Of a stretch of 30,698 bases of DNA, positions 9,876 to 18,321 are shown piece after piece. A program made the position numbers and the translations under genes. Source of the stretch: Coemansia sp. RSA 1804 (Eukaryota; Kickxellomycota; Kickxellomycetes; Kickxellales; Kickxellaceae); assembly GCA_027578815.1 (NCBI GenBank), contig JANBTH010000146.1, positions 1 through 30,698 on the forward strand, in the 5' to 3' direction. The notes under the pieces were generated by a model that was not told the DNA's origin, ran no database searches, and worked only from the letters and a program-made list of their open reading frames with translations. How positions within the stretch are numbered: position 1 is the first letter of the stretch; every line of letters begins with the position of its first letter.

Positions 9876-10819
9876 TGTTGTAAGCGAGGCTTTTGTTTCA
9901 GGAATATCTGAAAGGTGAGAGCAAAATAGAAATAAAAAAGTGCTGCAAAACTGGAAGTATAAAAGCTGAAAGTATACTAGAACTAGTTAGAAAATGTGTG
10001 CAAACGAAAATTAGATAAAATGGAGGTTTCAACTTTTTTCCAAGAAAAAAACCTTACTTATAAATACCCACTGTTCACGGACAACTCAATTCAGTAGAAT
10101 GTTTCCTGCTTGCCACTCTCATACTATTGATTACAAAGATTGGGTAGTCATTAGAAAGTATTTGTTTTCTAATGTTTAGGAAGGGAAAATCTTAAGAGAG
10201 AGCAATCCACAAACGCACTGTTTCTGATTGTCATAAAGTGTAGAAAAAACACTGGATTTTCCTACCAACTTGTATTGAGCATACATGCCTTAAATCCACA
10301 TTGCAGCCCACCATTGATTCGGGTTCCATGTATTTGATCGGGCCGTAAAAAATTAAATCTACTCTAACTGCAACACTTTCACATCATCCACTTGGGGCGG
10401 CATGTTTCCAGGAAAACACATTTGCTTAACAATCAATTTTAGAAACGTCCATTACTAAACTTTCTCCGATTGTATTACATTACCAAAAGGAGACACAATG
10501 CTGGAAGGATGGTGATTGTCTTTCTTCGCAGGAAAAAATAAAGAAATATCGGCCACATGTGACTTGTTACTTTCCTTATTAACTGTCTGGAAGTCTGTTT
10601 CCTTTACTATATTAACAGATACTCTAGTAAACAATTAAAGGTAAAGCAAAATTTTACTACTGCATTATTCTTGGTTATTTGTTTTACTGTAGCGATCCGA
10701 TTAGACCTGACGAAAAAGAAAAGAATATCTAGTTTGGCCTTTAGCTCCTTTTTCACATTTTTATTTGTTTGCTTATATTTCATATATTTACAGTCATTAT
10801 CATTATTATCATTTTTAAA
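9876..10819. other. Long divergent spacer between acyltransferase and DUF229 genes
   Basis: 944 bp, A/T-rich, serving as promoter for both flanking genes. Visible items: a TATAAATA near 10059 readable on both strands; a CTCTCACCTTTCAG tract just upstream of the acyltransferase start that could end a 5' UTR intron; an odd-centred palindrome GTTTCCAGGAAAAC at 10404-10417; and an (ATT/ATC)n tract at 10793-10815. I see no gene or structured RNA. Confidence 0.5.
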
Positions 10820-13012
10820 ATGCAGTCTACATTAAGCAACACATATCAATCCATATCCAAAAGAACAGACGTTGGCAATATGGCCGATGGCAAGACCGAC
10901 CGTGTTTTTAAACATCTAGACAATGGCCAACTTGAATATGCGCAAGAGATAGGAGCTTGCAATATATGTAAATGGCAGGGACTTGTCAGCACACCCAAAT
11001 CAGCAACAGTAGCACTGATGTTTATGATCTTTGTGGTTTCGTATGTAATGGCACTGCAGGGCGGTCCGCTTCCATATATCATTGAGCATCTTGCGGCCAT
11101 CGGCATAAAGCTGCTTGTGTCAATACTGTCGCTCACAGGTATAACAGTGCTGCTCTACGCGGGCCGTATGCGCAGGGGCACACGACAAAACACGCTACTT
11201 CTTATTCTTTGCACATTCGGGGCGCTTTACGTATACGACCATGGCGAACGGTTCGAGAAGCACGGGTTTTACAACATACTGGTGTTTTTGGCTATATACG
11301 TGCCGCTCAATCTGACACTGGGGCTGCTCTATGTGCTGTGGACAAGCATCGACAACTTTGCTGCCTACTTTTCTGTTGTTCTTCTTATTGGTAGTGTTAC
11401 AGTATTTGCTTCTTTGGTTCATTACCGTGGTGAATTTGACCGGGGACTGTTTGGAAAGTTACAGTATCTTCCTGGTGAGTGCAACTGGGTAGGGCCAAAC
11501 ATCCCATTTGTTGATCTGCTTCCGGCCGGAACACAGAACTTTTGGGCTGGCTCAATGCACTGCAAACCAGAACAGCACCATATCAATGCGACAATTGACA
11601 GACACGGTGCTCTTCACGCTGACTGTTCCGATAAGAAATCTCAAATACACATTGAGATCTTGCCTGATACAAGACAATGGCCGCTTTGGAGAAAGAGCAT
11701 GTGGAACGTGTACAACACACAGGTGCTAAAAGGCATAAAGCAGATAGAATATATTCCAGGCGAGCCGGTTGTCCTGGATGAAGGCACACAGGCTGTTGTT
11801 GTGCGGTGCGGATCAAGCAGTGCAATTGCCACACGCGTCAGTCCATCCATAGACAAGCTCCCACTGTACACACCGCCAATGGAAAGCGATACCCGTATGA
11901 ATTCGTCTACACATAAACTAACGACAAGCTGGGTGGATGTCACCAACGTTATGATTCAAAACCAGTTTAAACGGCCTAACGTCATTTATCTAATGCTGGA
12001 CGCCGTGTCACACCGACAGTTTTATCGGCGTTTGCCCAAAAGCGCTAAAGCCCTACGGGCACTGCATCGTCCGGGAATAAACCGACTAAGCGAGCTGTAC
12101 CGGTACCACTCTAACGGATTTGGCACAGACAATAACACCCGAGCCATGTACTTTGGCGAGATAAGCCCCTCAAAGGCCAATCCGCTTCCGATCTGGGCAT
12201 ACTACAGGGACCGCGGGTACGTGACAGCCCGGCTGGAAACAGGGTGCGACGATTGGGCCAAGGAGTGCTCGGGCCAGTACTTTGAGTCGCTCGATTATTC
12301 TGTTGGAAACCGTAGTCTGGATTACGAGCTCTCTTCGCCGTTCTGTATGCCAGAGTATTATCCGCGCACAGGCAATGCATTTGGAAACTTCAAGGGACCA
12401 TACTCCATAGTTGCACGGTGTCTCTACGGACGGTACGTGCATGACTGGGCGTTTGACTACTTGTATCAGCTTAGAAGAGAGCTGAGAAGAAAGGTGGCTA
12501 GCACAGAGCAGGGTTCTTCTAGACTGTCTCGTCCGTACATGATTACAGCGGCGTTTTTGGAGGGCCACGAGGGAACTGGAGAAGTACTTCGGACAATGGA
12601 CGATGCGCTTGCTGCGTTTCTGGAGGATATTGGAGACTCGGGCGAGCTCGAAGACACTGTCTTTATCCTAGGATCCGACCACGGTCTGCACATGGGCGTG
12701 AATTTCCTGTTCCTCCAGAACGGACGCATCGAGCACCAGAACCCCTTCTTTGTGATGTCGGTGCCCGAGCAGCTGCACCAGTTTGCAGAGAGCTTCCAGC
12801 AGCATCACGGTTCTGAGAAGGGGATCTCGCCATTCGTGGCCAACGAGCAGCGCCTGATCTCGCCGTTTGAGGTGTACCACACATTCCGGGCATTGGCTGA
12901 CTGGCCCAAGGTAGATGGCGACAATTGGAAGCGTTCTCTCTTTGCTGCTCAGAAAGCAGGAAAAACATGCGACGAGGCTGGGATCGGTGAAATCTTTTGT
13001 ATGTGCAAGTAA
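10820..13012 (+). CDS. Multi-pass membrane protein with sulfatase-like (DUF229) C-terminal domain
   Basis: 730 aa from the ATG at 10820; the frame stays open a little upstream but only to a TTG. About 60 hydrophilic residues are followed by about five membrane helices (roughly 62-80, 90-113, 124-140, 150-174, 183-200), then a large domain probably facing the lumen or outside. That domain has the alkaline-phosphatase/sulfatase superfamily core: PNVIYLMLDAVSH (metal-binding Asp394), a GFGTDNNT segment near 434-440 where the nucleophile is expected, AAFLEGHEGTG (588-597) and the late metal-ligand motif LGSDHG (617-622). RQFYRRLPKS after the first motif is typical of DUF229 proteins. There is no CxPSR sulfatase formylglycine site. 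A role in modifying phospho- or sulfo-glycans or lipids is inference. The coding sequence has moderate third-position GC. Confidence 0.82.
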   Translation: MQSTLSNTYQSISKRTDVGNMADGKTDRVFKHLDNGQLEYAQEIGACNICKWQGLVSTPKSATVALMFMIFVVSYVMALQGGPLPYIIEHLAAIGIKLLVSILSLTGITVLLYAGRMRRGTRQNTLLLILCTFGALYVYDHGERFEKHGFYNILVFLAIYVPLNLTLGLLYVLWTSIDNFAAYFSVVLLIGSVTVFASLVHYRGEFDRGLFGKLQYLPGECNWVGPNIPFVDLLPAGTQNFWAGSMHCKPEQHHINATIDRHGALHADCSDKKSQIHIEILPDTRQWPLWRKSMWNVYNTQVLKGIKQIEYIPGEPVVLDEGTQAVVVRCGSSSAIATRVSPSIDKLPLYTPPMESDTRMNSSTHKLTTSWVDVTNVMIQNQFKRPNVIYLMLDAVSHRQFYRRLPKSAKALRALHRPGINRLSELYRYHSNGFGTDNNTRAMYFGEISPSKANPLPIWAYYRDRGYVTARLETGCDDWAKECSGQYFESLDYSVGNRSLDYELSSPFCMPEYYPRTGNAFGNFKGPYSIVARCLYGRYVHDWAFDYLYQLRRELRRKVASTEQGSSRLSRPYMITAAFLEGHEGTGEVLRTMDDALAAFLEDIGDSGELEDTVFILGSDHGLHMGVNFLFLQNGRIEHQNPFFVMSVPEQLHQFAESFQQHHGSEKGISPFVANEQRLISPFEVYHTFRALADWPKVDGDNWKRSLFAAQKAGKTCDEAGIGEIFCMCK

Positions 13013-13353
13013 AAAAAAATAGACGTGGTAGAAAAAAAACATTTCGTAGAACTACGTTTCGCAAGCAAGTGCATCACTGATACGTTAAATGTCTATATTG
13101 AAGTGCATCTCGATATGGCTAGGAGAGAAACAAGATAGGCTTGGCTTGTATGTTGATGTAATTGAATATAAAAACGAAGATGCAAGAACAATCCGGTAAG
13201 AGTAAAAAAGGATAATAATAAATGTAACTGAGAAGCAGAGCAGCCGCTTATAAAGAAAGAAAAAGAAGAAAGGGGGAGACAGAGTGAGGGAATAGGGAAC
13301 AAGCAAAACGGTCTTGAGCCCGAATACCAAGTAAAACAGAAAAACAAACGGAA
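13013..13353. other. Convergent 3' spacer between DUF229 and small Hsp genes
   Basis: 341 bp, A-rich on the plus strand, holding both 3' UTRs. No gene is seen. Confidence 0.6.
13217..13222 (+). terminator. Candidate poly(A) signal of the DUF229 gene
   Basis: AATAAA about 205 nt past the stop at 13012, within an A-rich 3' region. Positional evidence only. Confidence 0.3.
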
Positions 13354-14049
13354 TCAGCCGCGCTGGATGCGGACAACAAGGACCTCCTTCTCAAACTCAA
13401 CGCGGGCCTCCTCGATCTTGCAGTTTGCGGGAAGCGCAAACTTTTTGCAGAAGGGCGTGGGATCCTTGCGCGTGCAGTCGCAGCAGTGCTCGACGTGCTC
13501 GGGCCACATGCCGCAGTGCGAGTGGAAGACGCCCTCGCCGTGGATCACCAGCGTGGTTTTCTCGATGATGTCGATGATGATCTTGTCCTTGGCCGCGTCT
13601 GGCAGATACGCATGCAGCTGCCACACCTTGTCGGCCGAGTAGTCCTTCATTGTTGGGAACCACTCGGTCTCCACAATCGCGTACTTGTCGATGACCTTGA
13701 AGCACGGGTAGATGCGCACAGACGATGGTGGCGGCGGAGGCGGAGGCGGTGGTGCTGGCTCGCATTTGCATGTGCAGCAGCAATGGCAGTCGCCGCAGCT
13801 CTTGACCACAGTCTCCGTGCACGTGCACTTGACCTCCTCCTTCACAACCACCTTGACCTCCTCCTTCTTCACCTCCTCCTTGCACTCCAGCCGCACCTTG
13901 GTCAGCTTGGGGCCCGGGAACGGCGGGTGGTTTGTGTCCCACTTGTGGAAAATGTCCTCCTTTATCGGGTGGAAGAACATGTCCGCTGCCTTGTGGAGAC
14001 ACCCGTCCGCGCACTTTAGGTCTTTGTCAAACTTGCTAAACATAGACAT
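13354..14049 (-). CDS. Divergent small heat-shock protein (alpha-crystallin domain) with Cys-rich and poly-Pro insert
   Basis: Intronless, 231 aa, ATG at 14049 with a second ATG two codons later. Residues 115-230 resemble an Hsp20/alpha-crystallin domain: WQLHAYLPDAAKDKIIIDI, TTLVIHGEG, then FCKKFALPANCKIEEARVEF and a C-terminal LVVRIQR strand, matching the family pattern of LPG..., LxIxGE, F.R.f.LP and a final beta strand. The N-terminal half is unusual. A Lys/Glu/Val repeat (57-74) leads into a cluster of nine Cys between 75 and 96, then nine Pro (100-108). A second His/Cys group, HSHCGMWPEHVEHCCDC, sits inside the domain at 176-192. The family forms oligomeric chaperones; metal or redox binding by the clusters is inference. 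The coding sequence is strongly GC3-rich. I see no clear heat-shock element upstream. Confidence 0.7.
   Translation of the reverse strand: MSMFSKFDKDLKCADGCLHKAADMFFHPIKEDIFHKWDTNHPPFPGPKLTKVRLECKEEVKKEEVKVVVKEEVKCTCTETVVKSCGDCHCCCTCKCEPAPPPPPPPPPSSVRIYPCFKVIDKYAIVETEWFPTMKDYSADKVWQLHAYLPDAAKDKIIIDIIEKTTLVIHGEGVFHSHCGMWPEHVEHCCDCTRKDPTPFCKKFALPANCKIEEARVEFEKEVLVVRIQRG
13727..13755. repeat. GGC/GGA/GGT run encoding poly-proline in the small Hsp
   Basis: The coding (minus) strand carries about nine consecutive CCN codons, giving Pro100-108 between the Cys cluster and the alpha-crystallin domain. It is a likely length-variable site. Confidence 0.8.
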
Positions 14050-14935
14050 CCTTGCTGCTTCTGTCTACTCTCTCGGAGCCTGTATCTTTTTTAAGACACC
14101 CGTCCTTTTTTGTTTATGTTTAAAACTCCGCGAATGCAGCCAATGTATAATGAAATGTACACAAGTAAAAGTGGAATAGAAGCGATGCGAGGATAGCAAA
14201 AGAAGAGGGTTGGACACAGGTTATAACGGCTCAAAAGAAAATACCAAAAGAAATCCAATTAGACTCAATATAGAAAATAGGAAACAAAACAAAGGAAAGA
14301 GACCAGATGTTTTATTTTCCTTTCCACCTGTTCCAACCTTTTTTAAAAAAGGAATCAAAAAGGCCTTCGCGTAAAAGGACAAAAGGGGGGGCAAAATTGG
14401 GGGGAGTGTGCAGTTTTTTTTTCATTTTGCAATTGTTGCGCTTGCAGCGTTGTTTCGCTCTCCTTTTTTCCCTAGCAAATCACCTCTATTGCGCACGTAC
14501 TATACCTTGCGGTTTCTAAAAGAGTAAGGTTTCCTCTCAAGTATAGTGCGTGTGCATTTTTGCGCAGAACATCTTTCATGCTCTTTCCCTACTTTTTCGC
14601 ATGCAACAATTGCTTTTCTGACCCTGGAATTGCTCATTAATAGCATTCTGCTCACAAGACATGTGTATTATCCCTGTGCTAGATTACCAGATCTCCGCGC
14701 TTTATTCTTCGCACATTGACGCTCTATTTCATTGAGGTTCTTCTCAGTAACCGATAGGGTATATTGTGAGAATCCAAATACTGGCCGTTCCATGAAAACA
14801 TGAAACCACCCTTGTCCATGACAATATAACATCTAGCCAGAAATATGGAAAACTCCCCCAAAGCAAAGCTAGTCCGTTGTTGTTATACAAGATTAATGGC
14901 AATGGACAACATCCTTGAAACTGAAAAAGAAAATA
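14050..14935. other. Spacer: small Hsp promoter and Vps9 3' flank
   Basis: 886 bp. Items seen: a CCAAT pentamer at about 14139; a perfect 16-bp palindrome at 14337-14352 (CCTTTTTTAAAAAAGG); and homopolymer runs around 14380-14420. No gene is seen. Confidence 0.5.
14701..14706 (-). terminator. Candidate poly(A) signal of the Vps9 gene
   Basis: AATAAA on the minus strand, about 230 nt past the stop at 14936. Positional evidence only. Confidence 0.3.
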
Positions 14936-17854
14936 TTATTGACCTTCTGGACGAGAAGGCGGGCGAGAAGAAGGCTGCTGCTGTGCTTCTTGGCGTGCTT
15001 GCTGTTCGAACTCCAGCTGGAGCTTGCGAGCCAGCTCCTCATCACCCGACGTGTCCGGAACACGCTCTGGCACATTGTCTTGCACATGAGAGCTGCTCCC
15101 AGCAACAGTGGTACTATCCTCTTCACGCCTCCCATCGCCATCAGCATTATTGCTACTACTATCCGCTTTTCCCTGTTCGCTGCTGCCGCCGGACACGTGT
15201 TCCTGCAGCTCCTTTGGGATAGTACCAGCATTGTTGTTGTTGTTGTTGTTGCTGGCGGCTACAGAAGGCATCGTCGGCTGTTTCTGGTCACCGCTGGGCC
15301 CGGGCGAGGCAGCGGGCTCTTTGGGCCGGATGATCTCAACAGACGCGCTTCCTTCATCATCGGCATCGCTGTCATCGTCCGCCCACTGACCCTTCCACCT
15401 CTCCATCTCGTCCACATCGTCCTCTCCGCCCAGAGCCTCGCCAGCACCAGCACCAGAGCCGCCGCTACCGCTTCTTCTTCCCGCACCAGCAGCCTGCTCA
15501 AGGCGCCCGCCATCTGGCAGCGACCTGGGCACCTGCAGCTCTTCTTCGCCTGGGGCGCCAACAACAACATACTCGCTCCTGGTGTTGGTGTCTTCGGCCA
15601 GCTGCTGCCGTTTGGCTACCTCGAGGGCCTCGTTTGTGGCCGACATGTCCAGCAGCTGCTCAATCGTCCTTGGAACCACACCATTGTTGGACTCAAACAC
15701 AATCTCCACCACATCCGCATCAATGTTGGGGAACATGTCGCGCACAATCATCATGTTTGCCTTCCAGTCCTTTTGCCCAACAAGCTCGGCATCTCCAACA
15801 TGGATCTCATCCGATGTCTCAGCGCGGTGCCGGTGTTGCGGGTGCTCGTTGTCCGACGAGTTCCGTCTGCCGGATTCGGAGGCATCCAGGGGTCTGCGGC
15901 CAGGGTAGCTGCGACTGCTGCTGCCGCCGGCGCTGTCGTCTCCGCTGTCGGCGGTGGCGGGTGTCGAAAACTCGGAGATGAGCCGGCCCACAAAGTTGTT
16001 CGTCTTCTCAATTGTACTTTTCGCAAAATCGCTGCTACGATCAATTAGCCACTGTGCTCTTTCGCCACCAGACTCCGAGTCCCCCATATGCTGCTGCTGG
16101 TACTGGTGCTGCTGGTGCTGCTGGTGCTGCTGGTGCTGCTGCTGCTGTTGTTGTTTCTGACTAGGGGGGCGACGAGGCAATGGCATATTGCTATGCTGCT
16201 GATGTTGCTCACGGTGATGAGAAACGCTCGACGGTTGGTTCAGAGATAGCGACCGCTGATGTGATTGCTTGCTCCGCTCCTTGTTCCTCTTCTCCATCTC
16301 CATCTCCCAGATAGTCATCTCGATATTGCGATCAAACTCATCCTGCGCAATCGACAAGCACGACGCATCCATGGACTCAATAAACGCAACCGCGCCCTGC
16401 AGATTGGTAACGTAGTAGCCGGCCTCGGACTGCATGCGGTCAGCCGACCTGAACCGCATGATGTACTGTAGATTGGATACCAACTTTGGCGGATTCGCCA
16501 TGATGACAACGTAGATGAGGATCGGAAGAAACCGATCTGCTCCGACGTCGCTCTCCACTGGTGGTTGCTGGTGAGTTCCAGCCGCATTGTCCTCCTGCTG
16601 CTCCTTTGCCGTGCGAAGCAGCGCGTAAATCACTGTGCAGCAATTGAGGATACAGATGACCTTGTCGCGCGGGGACTTGAAGCTATTGATCTTCAAAAGC
16701 TCCGTGCGCGCAAACTGCAAGAACGACTCGGTAGCCGAGGCCGACGCAGTCTGCTGGATATCCAGGTGTTCAGCACGGATCCACCGAAACAGACTCATCT
16801 TCTCACTGATCACATGGTCCTTATCAGAGTCATCCGAGGTCGAAGGCGAAAAGCACAAGTGGTACAGCCGGTTCATCACCAGTTTCTCCATACCCTCACG
16901 CGCATTGTCAAACTCCCTGTCGCCCATCGATTGCCATATAGCGCACTCGCGCATCTTGCCCGCGACAAAGGCAAGAAAGTCGTGCACAAAACGCACCTGC
17001 TCGCTCAGTGTCATTGGTCGCCGACTGAACTCTGTCAAAAAGTTCTTGACAGTGCGGGCTACGGGTTTGGCAGCCGGGTGGCGCAGCTGCTGGAGAAAGT
17101 CGTTGTAGTTGAAGCCATCGGTTTCTGGCTCGAATTTGGATCGCAGGTCGGCCTGCTGGCGTCGTCTATTTTCGGCGTCAACAGATGTGGCTGCTGGGTC
17201 TGTTGATGCGGTCTGCTGCGTATTGGTGGATGATGTTGGGGCATCAGAGTCCTCTGGGAGCTGGGCCGTCGATGCACTGACCTTTAGGGGATCAAACTGA
17301 CTGATGATGTCCTGGATTGCATCGTGTACCTTTGATGAGGACGATGAGGTTGATGTGCGTCGGATCATTTTGCCCGGCATGGGAAGATGGGGCGGATGTG
17401 GTGATGATAACGATGGTGGCTCGGTGTGTTGCGTTCCGCCATCCACGGTTCTTGTTGCTGACGCTGCGGCCGCTGTTGCTAAGGCGGCTGGGGTCACAGT
17501 GTCTGCCTCAACCACATGTGCGCTTGGGCCTGGGGACTCGCTGGATATGTTGCCAGACAGTGTGGTGTTCGAAGCAGCAGCATTAGAAGCAGTTGTAGTA
17601 GAAGCGCCGCCATCATTGTCCTTAGCAGGCTGTATGTTGCTATCCATATTGCTGTCATCGACGCTGGAGGTCTGTTCTGGAGCTGTGGCACCGGTGTCTT
17701 TGTGTACAAGCCCATCAGACGCCTCCGAGGTATGCTCCTCCTCTTGTTGTTGTTGCTCTAGTGCGGGCTCTGCAGGCTTTTCGTCTTCTGTCTGCACATC
17801 CGCTTTCTCCACAGACTCGCTGGCAGCACTAACCGAGGCATCTGGCTTTGTCAT
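14936..17854 (-). CDS. VPS9: Vps9-domain Rab5 guanine-nucleotide exchange factor with CUE domain
   Basis: Intronless, 972 aa, ATG at 17854. Order: a disordered Ser/Thr/Ala/Gln N-terminus (1-240); helical bundle plus VPS9 domain (about 240-500) with the catalytic signature GADRFLPILIYVVIMANPP (conserved Asp440) and SEAGYYVTNLQGAVAFIE (Tyr480/481); a Gln/His-rich linker (567-589); a CUE domain (697-738) with the ubiquitin-binding MFP (707-709) and a di-leucine (734-735); and an acidic, low-complexity tail ending in an amphipathic DEELARKLQLEFEQQ segment that looks like an additional ubiquitin-interacting helix. Yeast Vps9 activates the Rab5 homologue Vps21 for endosomal transport and binds ubiquitin through CUE. 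At 972 aa it is much longer than yeast Vps9 (about 450 aa), mostly through disordered sequence. Confidence 0.93.
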   Translation of the reverse strand: MTKPDASVSAASESVEKADVQTEDEKPAEPALEQQQQEEEHTSEASDGLVHKDTGATAPEQTSSVDDSNMDSNIQPAKDNDGGASTTTASNAAASNTTLSGNISSESPGPSAHVVEADTVTPAALATAAAASATRTVDGGTQHTEPPSLSSPHPPHLPMPGKMIRRTSTSSSSSKVHDAIQDIISQFDPLKVSASTAQLPEDSDAPTSSTNTQQTASTDPAATSVDAENRRRQQADLRSKFEPETDGFNYNDFLQQLRHPAAKPVARTVKNFLTEFSRRPMTLSEQVRFVHDFLAFVAGKMRECAIWQSMGDREFDNAREGMEKLVMNRLYHLCFSPSTSDDSDKDHVISEKMSLFRWIRAEHLDIQQTASASATESFLQFARTELLKINSFKSPRDKVICILNCCTVIYALLRTAKEQQEDNAAGTHQQPPVESDVGADRFLPILIYVVIMANPPKLVSNLQYIMRFRSADRMQSEAGYYVTNLQGAVAFIESMDASCLSIAQDEFDRNIEMTIWEMEMEKRNKERSKQSHQRSLSLNQPSSVSHHREQHQQHSNMPLPRRPPSQKQQQQQQHQQHQQHQQHQYQQQHMGDSESGGERAQWLIDRSSDFAKSTIEKTNNFVGRLISEFSTPATADSGDDSAGGSSSRSYPGRRPLDASESGRRNSSDNEHPQHRHRAETSDEIHVGDAELVGQKDWKANMMIVRDMFPNIDADVVEIVFESNNGVVPRTIEQLLDMSATNEALEVAKRQQLAEDTNTRSEYVVVGAPGEEELQVPRSLPDGGRLEQAAGAGRRSGSGGSGAGAGEALGGEDDVDEMERWKGQWADDDSDADDEGSASVEIIRPKEPAASPGPSGDQKQPTMPSVAASNNNNNNNAGTIPKELQEHVSGGSSEQGKADSSSNNADGDGRREEDSTTVAGSSSHVQDNVPERVPDTSGDEELARKLQLEFEQQARQEAQQQPSSRPPSRPEGQ
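15231..15251. repeat. (GTT)7 microsatellite, poly-Asn in Vps9
   Basis: Seven perfect GTT units on the plus strand encode seven Asn on the coding strand in the C-terminal disordered tail of the Vps9 protein. Confidence 0.9.
16091..16156. repeat. CTG/GTG microsatellite, poly-Gln/His in Vps9
   Basis: A 66-bp CTG-rich tract with a regular CTGCTGGTG nonamer encodes a Gln-Gln-His repeat between the VPS9 and CUE domains. Most Gln codons are CAG on the coding strand, so it is probably length-variable. Confidence 0.9.
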
Positions 17855-18321
17855 CGTCTAGAACCTTATGGAAGCAACAAGAATAAAAAACAATACCAAA
17901 CAAAAATAAAAGCTTCTTCTACCAGTTTCAGGGATGAAAAGGAAAAAGAAACAAGGACCGCTCCCCTTGTTATTTTCTTTGAAGGCTTTACTTTTGCTTG
18001 ACAGATACAAAAAAATAAAGAAAAGAGTGAAAAAAGAACACGCAAAATGCCCTTTTGAAAAAGAATATAAAGTGAAAAAGCGAAAAGTTAAAAAAAAGCA
18101 AAAAGGGACGTCAGCATAAAGAATGAAAGAGCATTAGAACAACAACAATAAATGCTAGTTGTGTTGTGAAGAAAATGAGCCCCTTTTCCCCTTCATTTTG
18201 CGTTTTTGCTCTTTTTGCTCTAATTCGTTCTTTAGCAAGTTTTTCTTTGTTTATTTCCCTCTTTCTTTCTTTCTATCCTTTTTTACACATTCTGAAGAGC
18301 ATAGAAGGCCTTTGAACAACG
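17855..18321. promoter_or_regulatory. Divergent promoter region, Vps9 / Fes1
   Basis: 467 bp between head-to-head genes. It is A-rich on the plus strand near Vps9, then C/T-rich (TTTCTTTCTTTCTATCC) just before the Fes1 start. No perfect heat-shock element is seen. Confidence 0.5.

Noticed and set aside
10099..10176. Short ATG frame about 30 bp downstream of a TATAAATA
   Set aside because: It has only 25 codons and no recognisable features; the TATA-like sequence reads on both strands and more likely serves the acyltransferase gene.
10769..10819. Upstream extension of the DUF229 protein, Ile-rich
   Set aside because: It begins at TTG and encodes an ATT/ATC repeat; the first ATG is at 10820.
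14915..16048. 377-codon plus-strand frame with Leu/Val-rich stretches opposite Vps9
   Set aside because: The hydrophobic runs are the complement of Gln/Asn/Ser-rich codons; the minus strand carries CUE and VPS9 domains.
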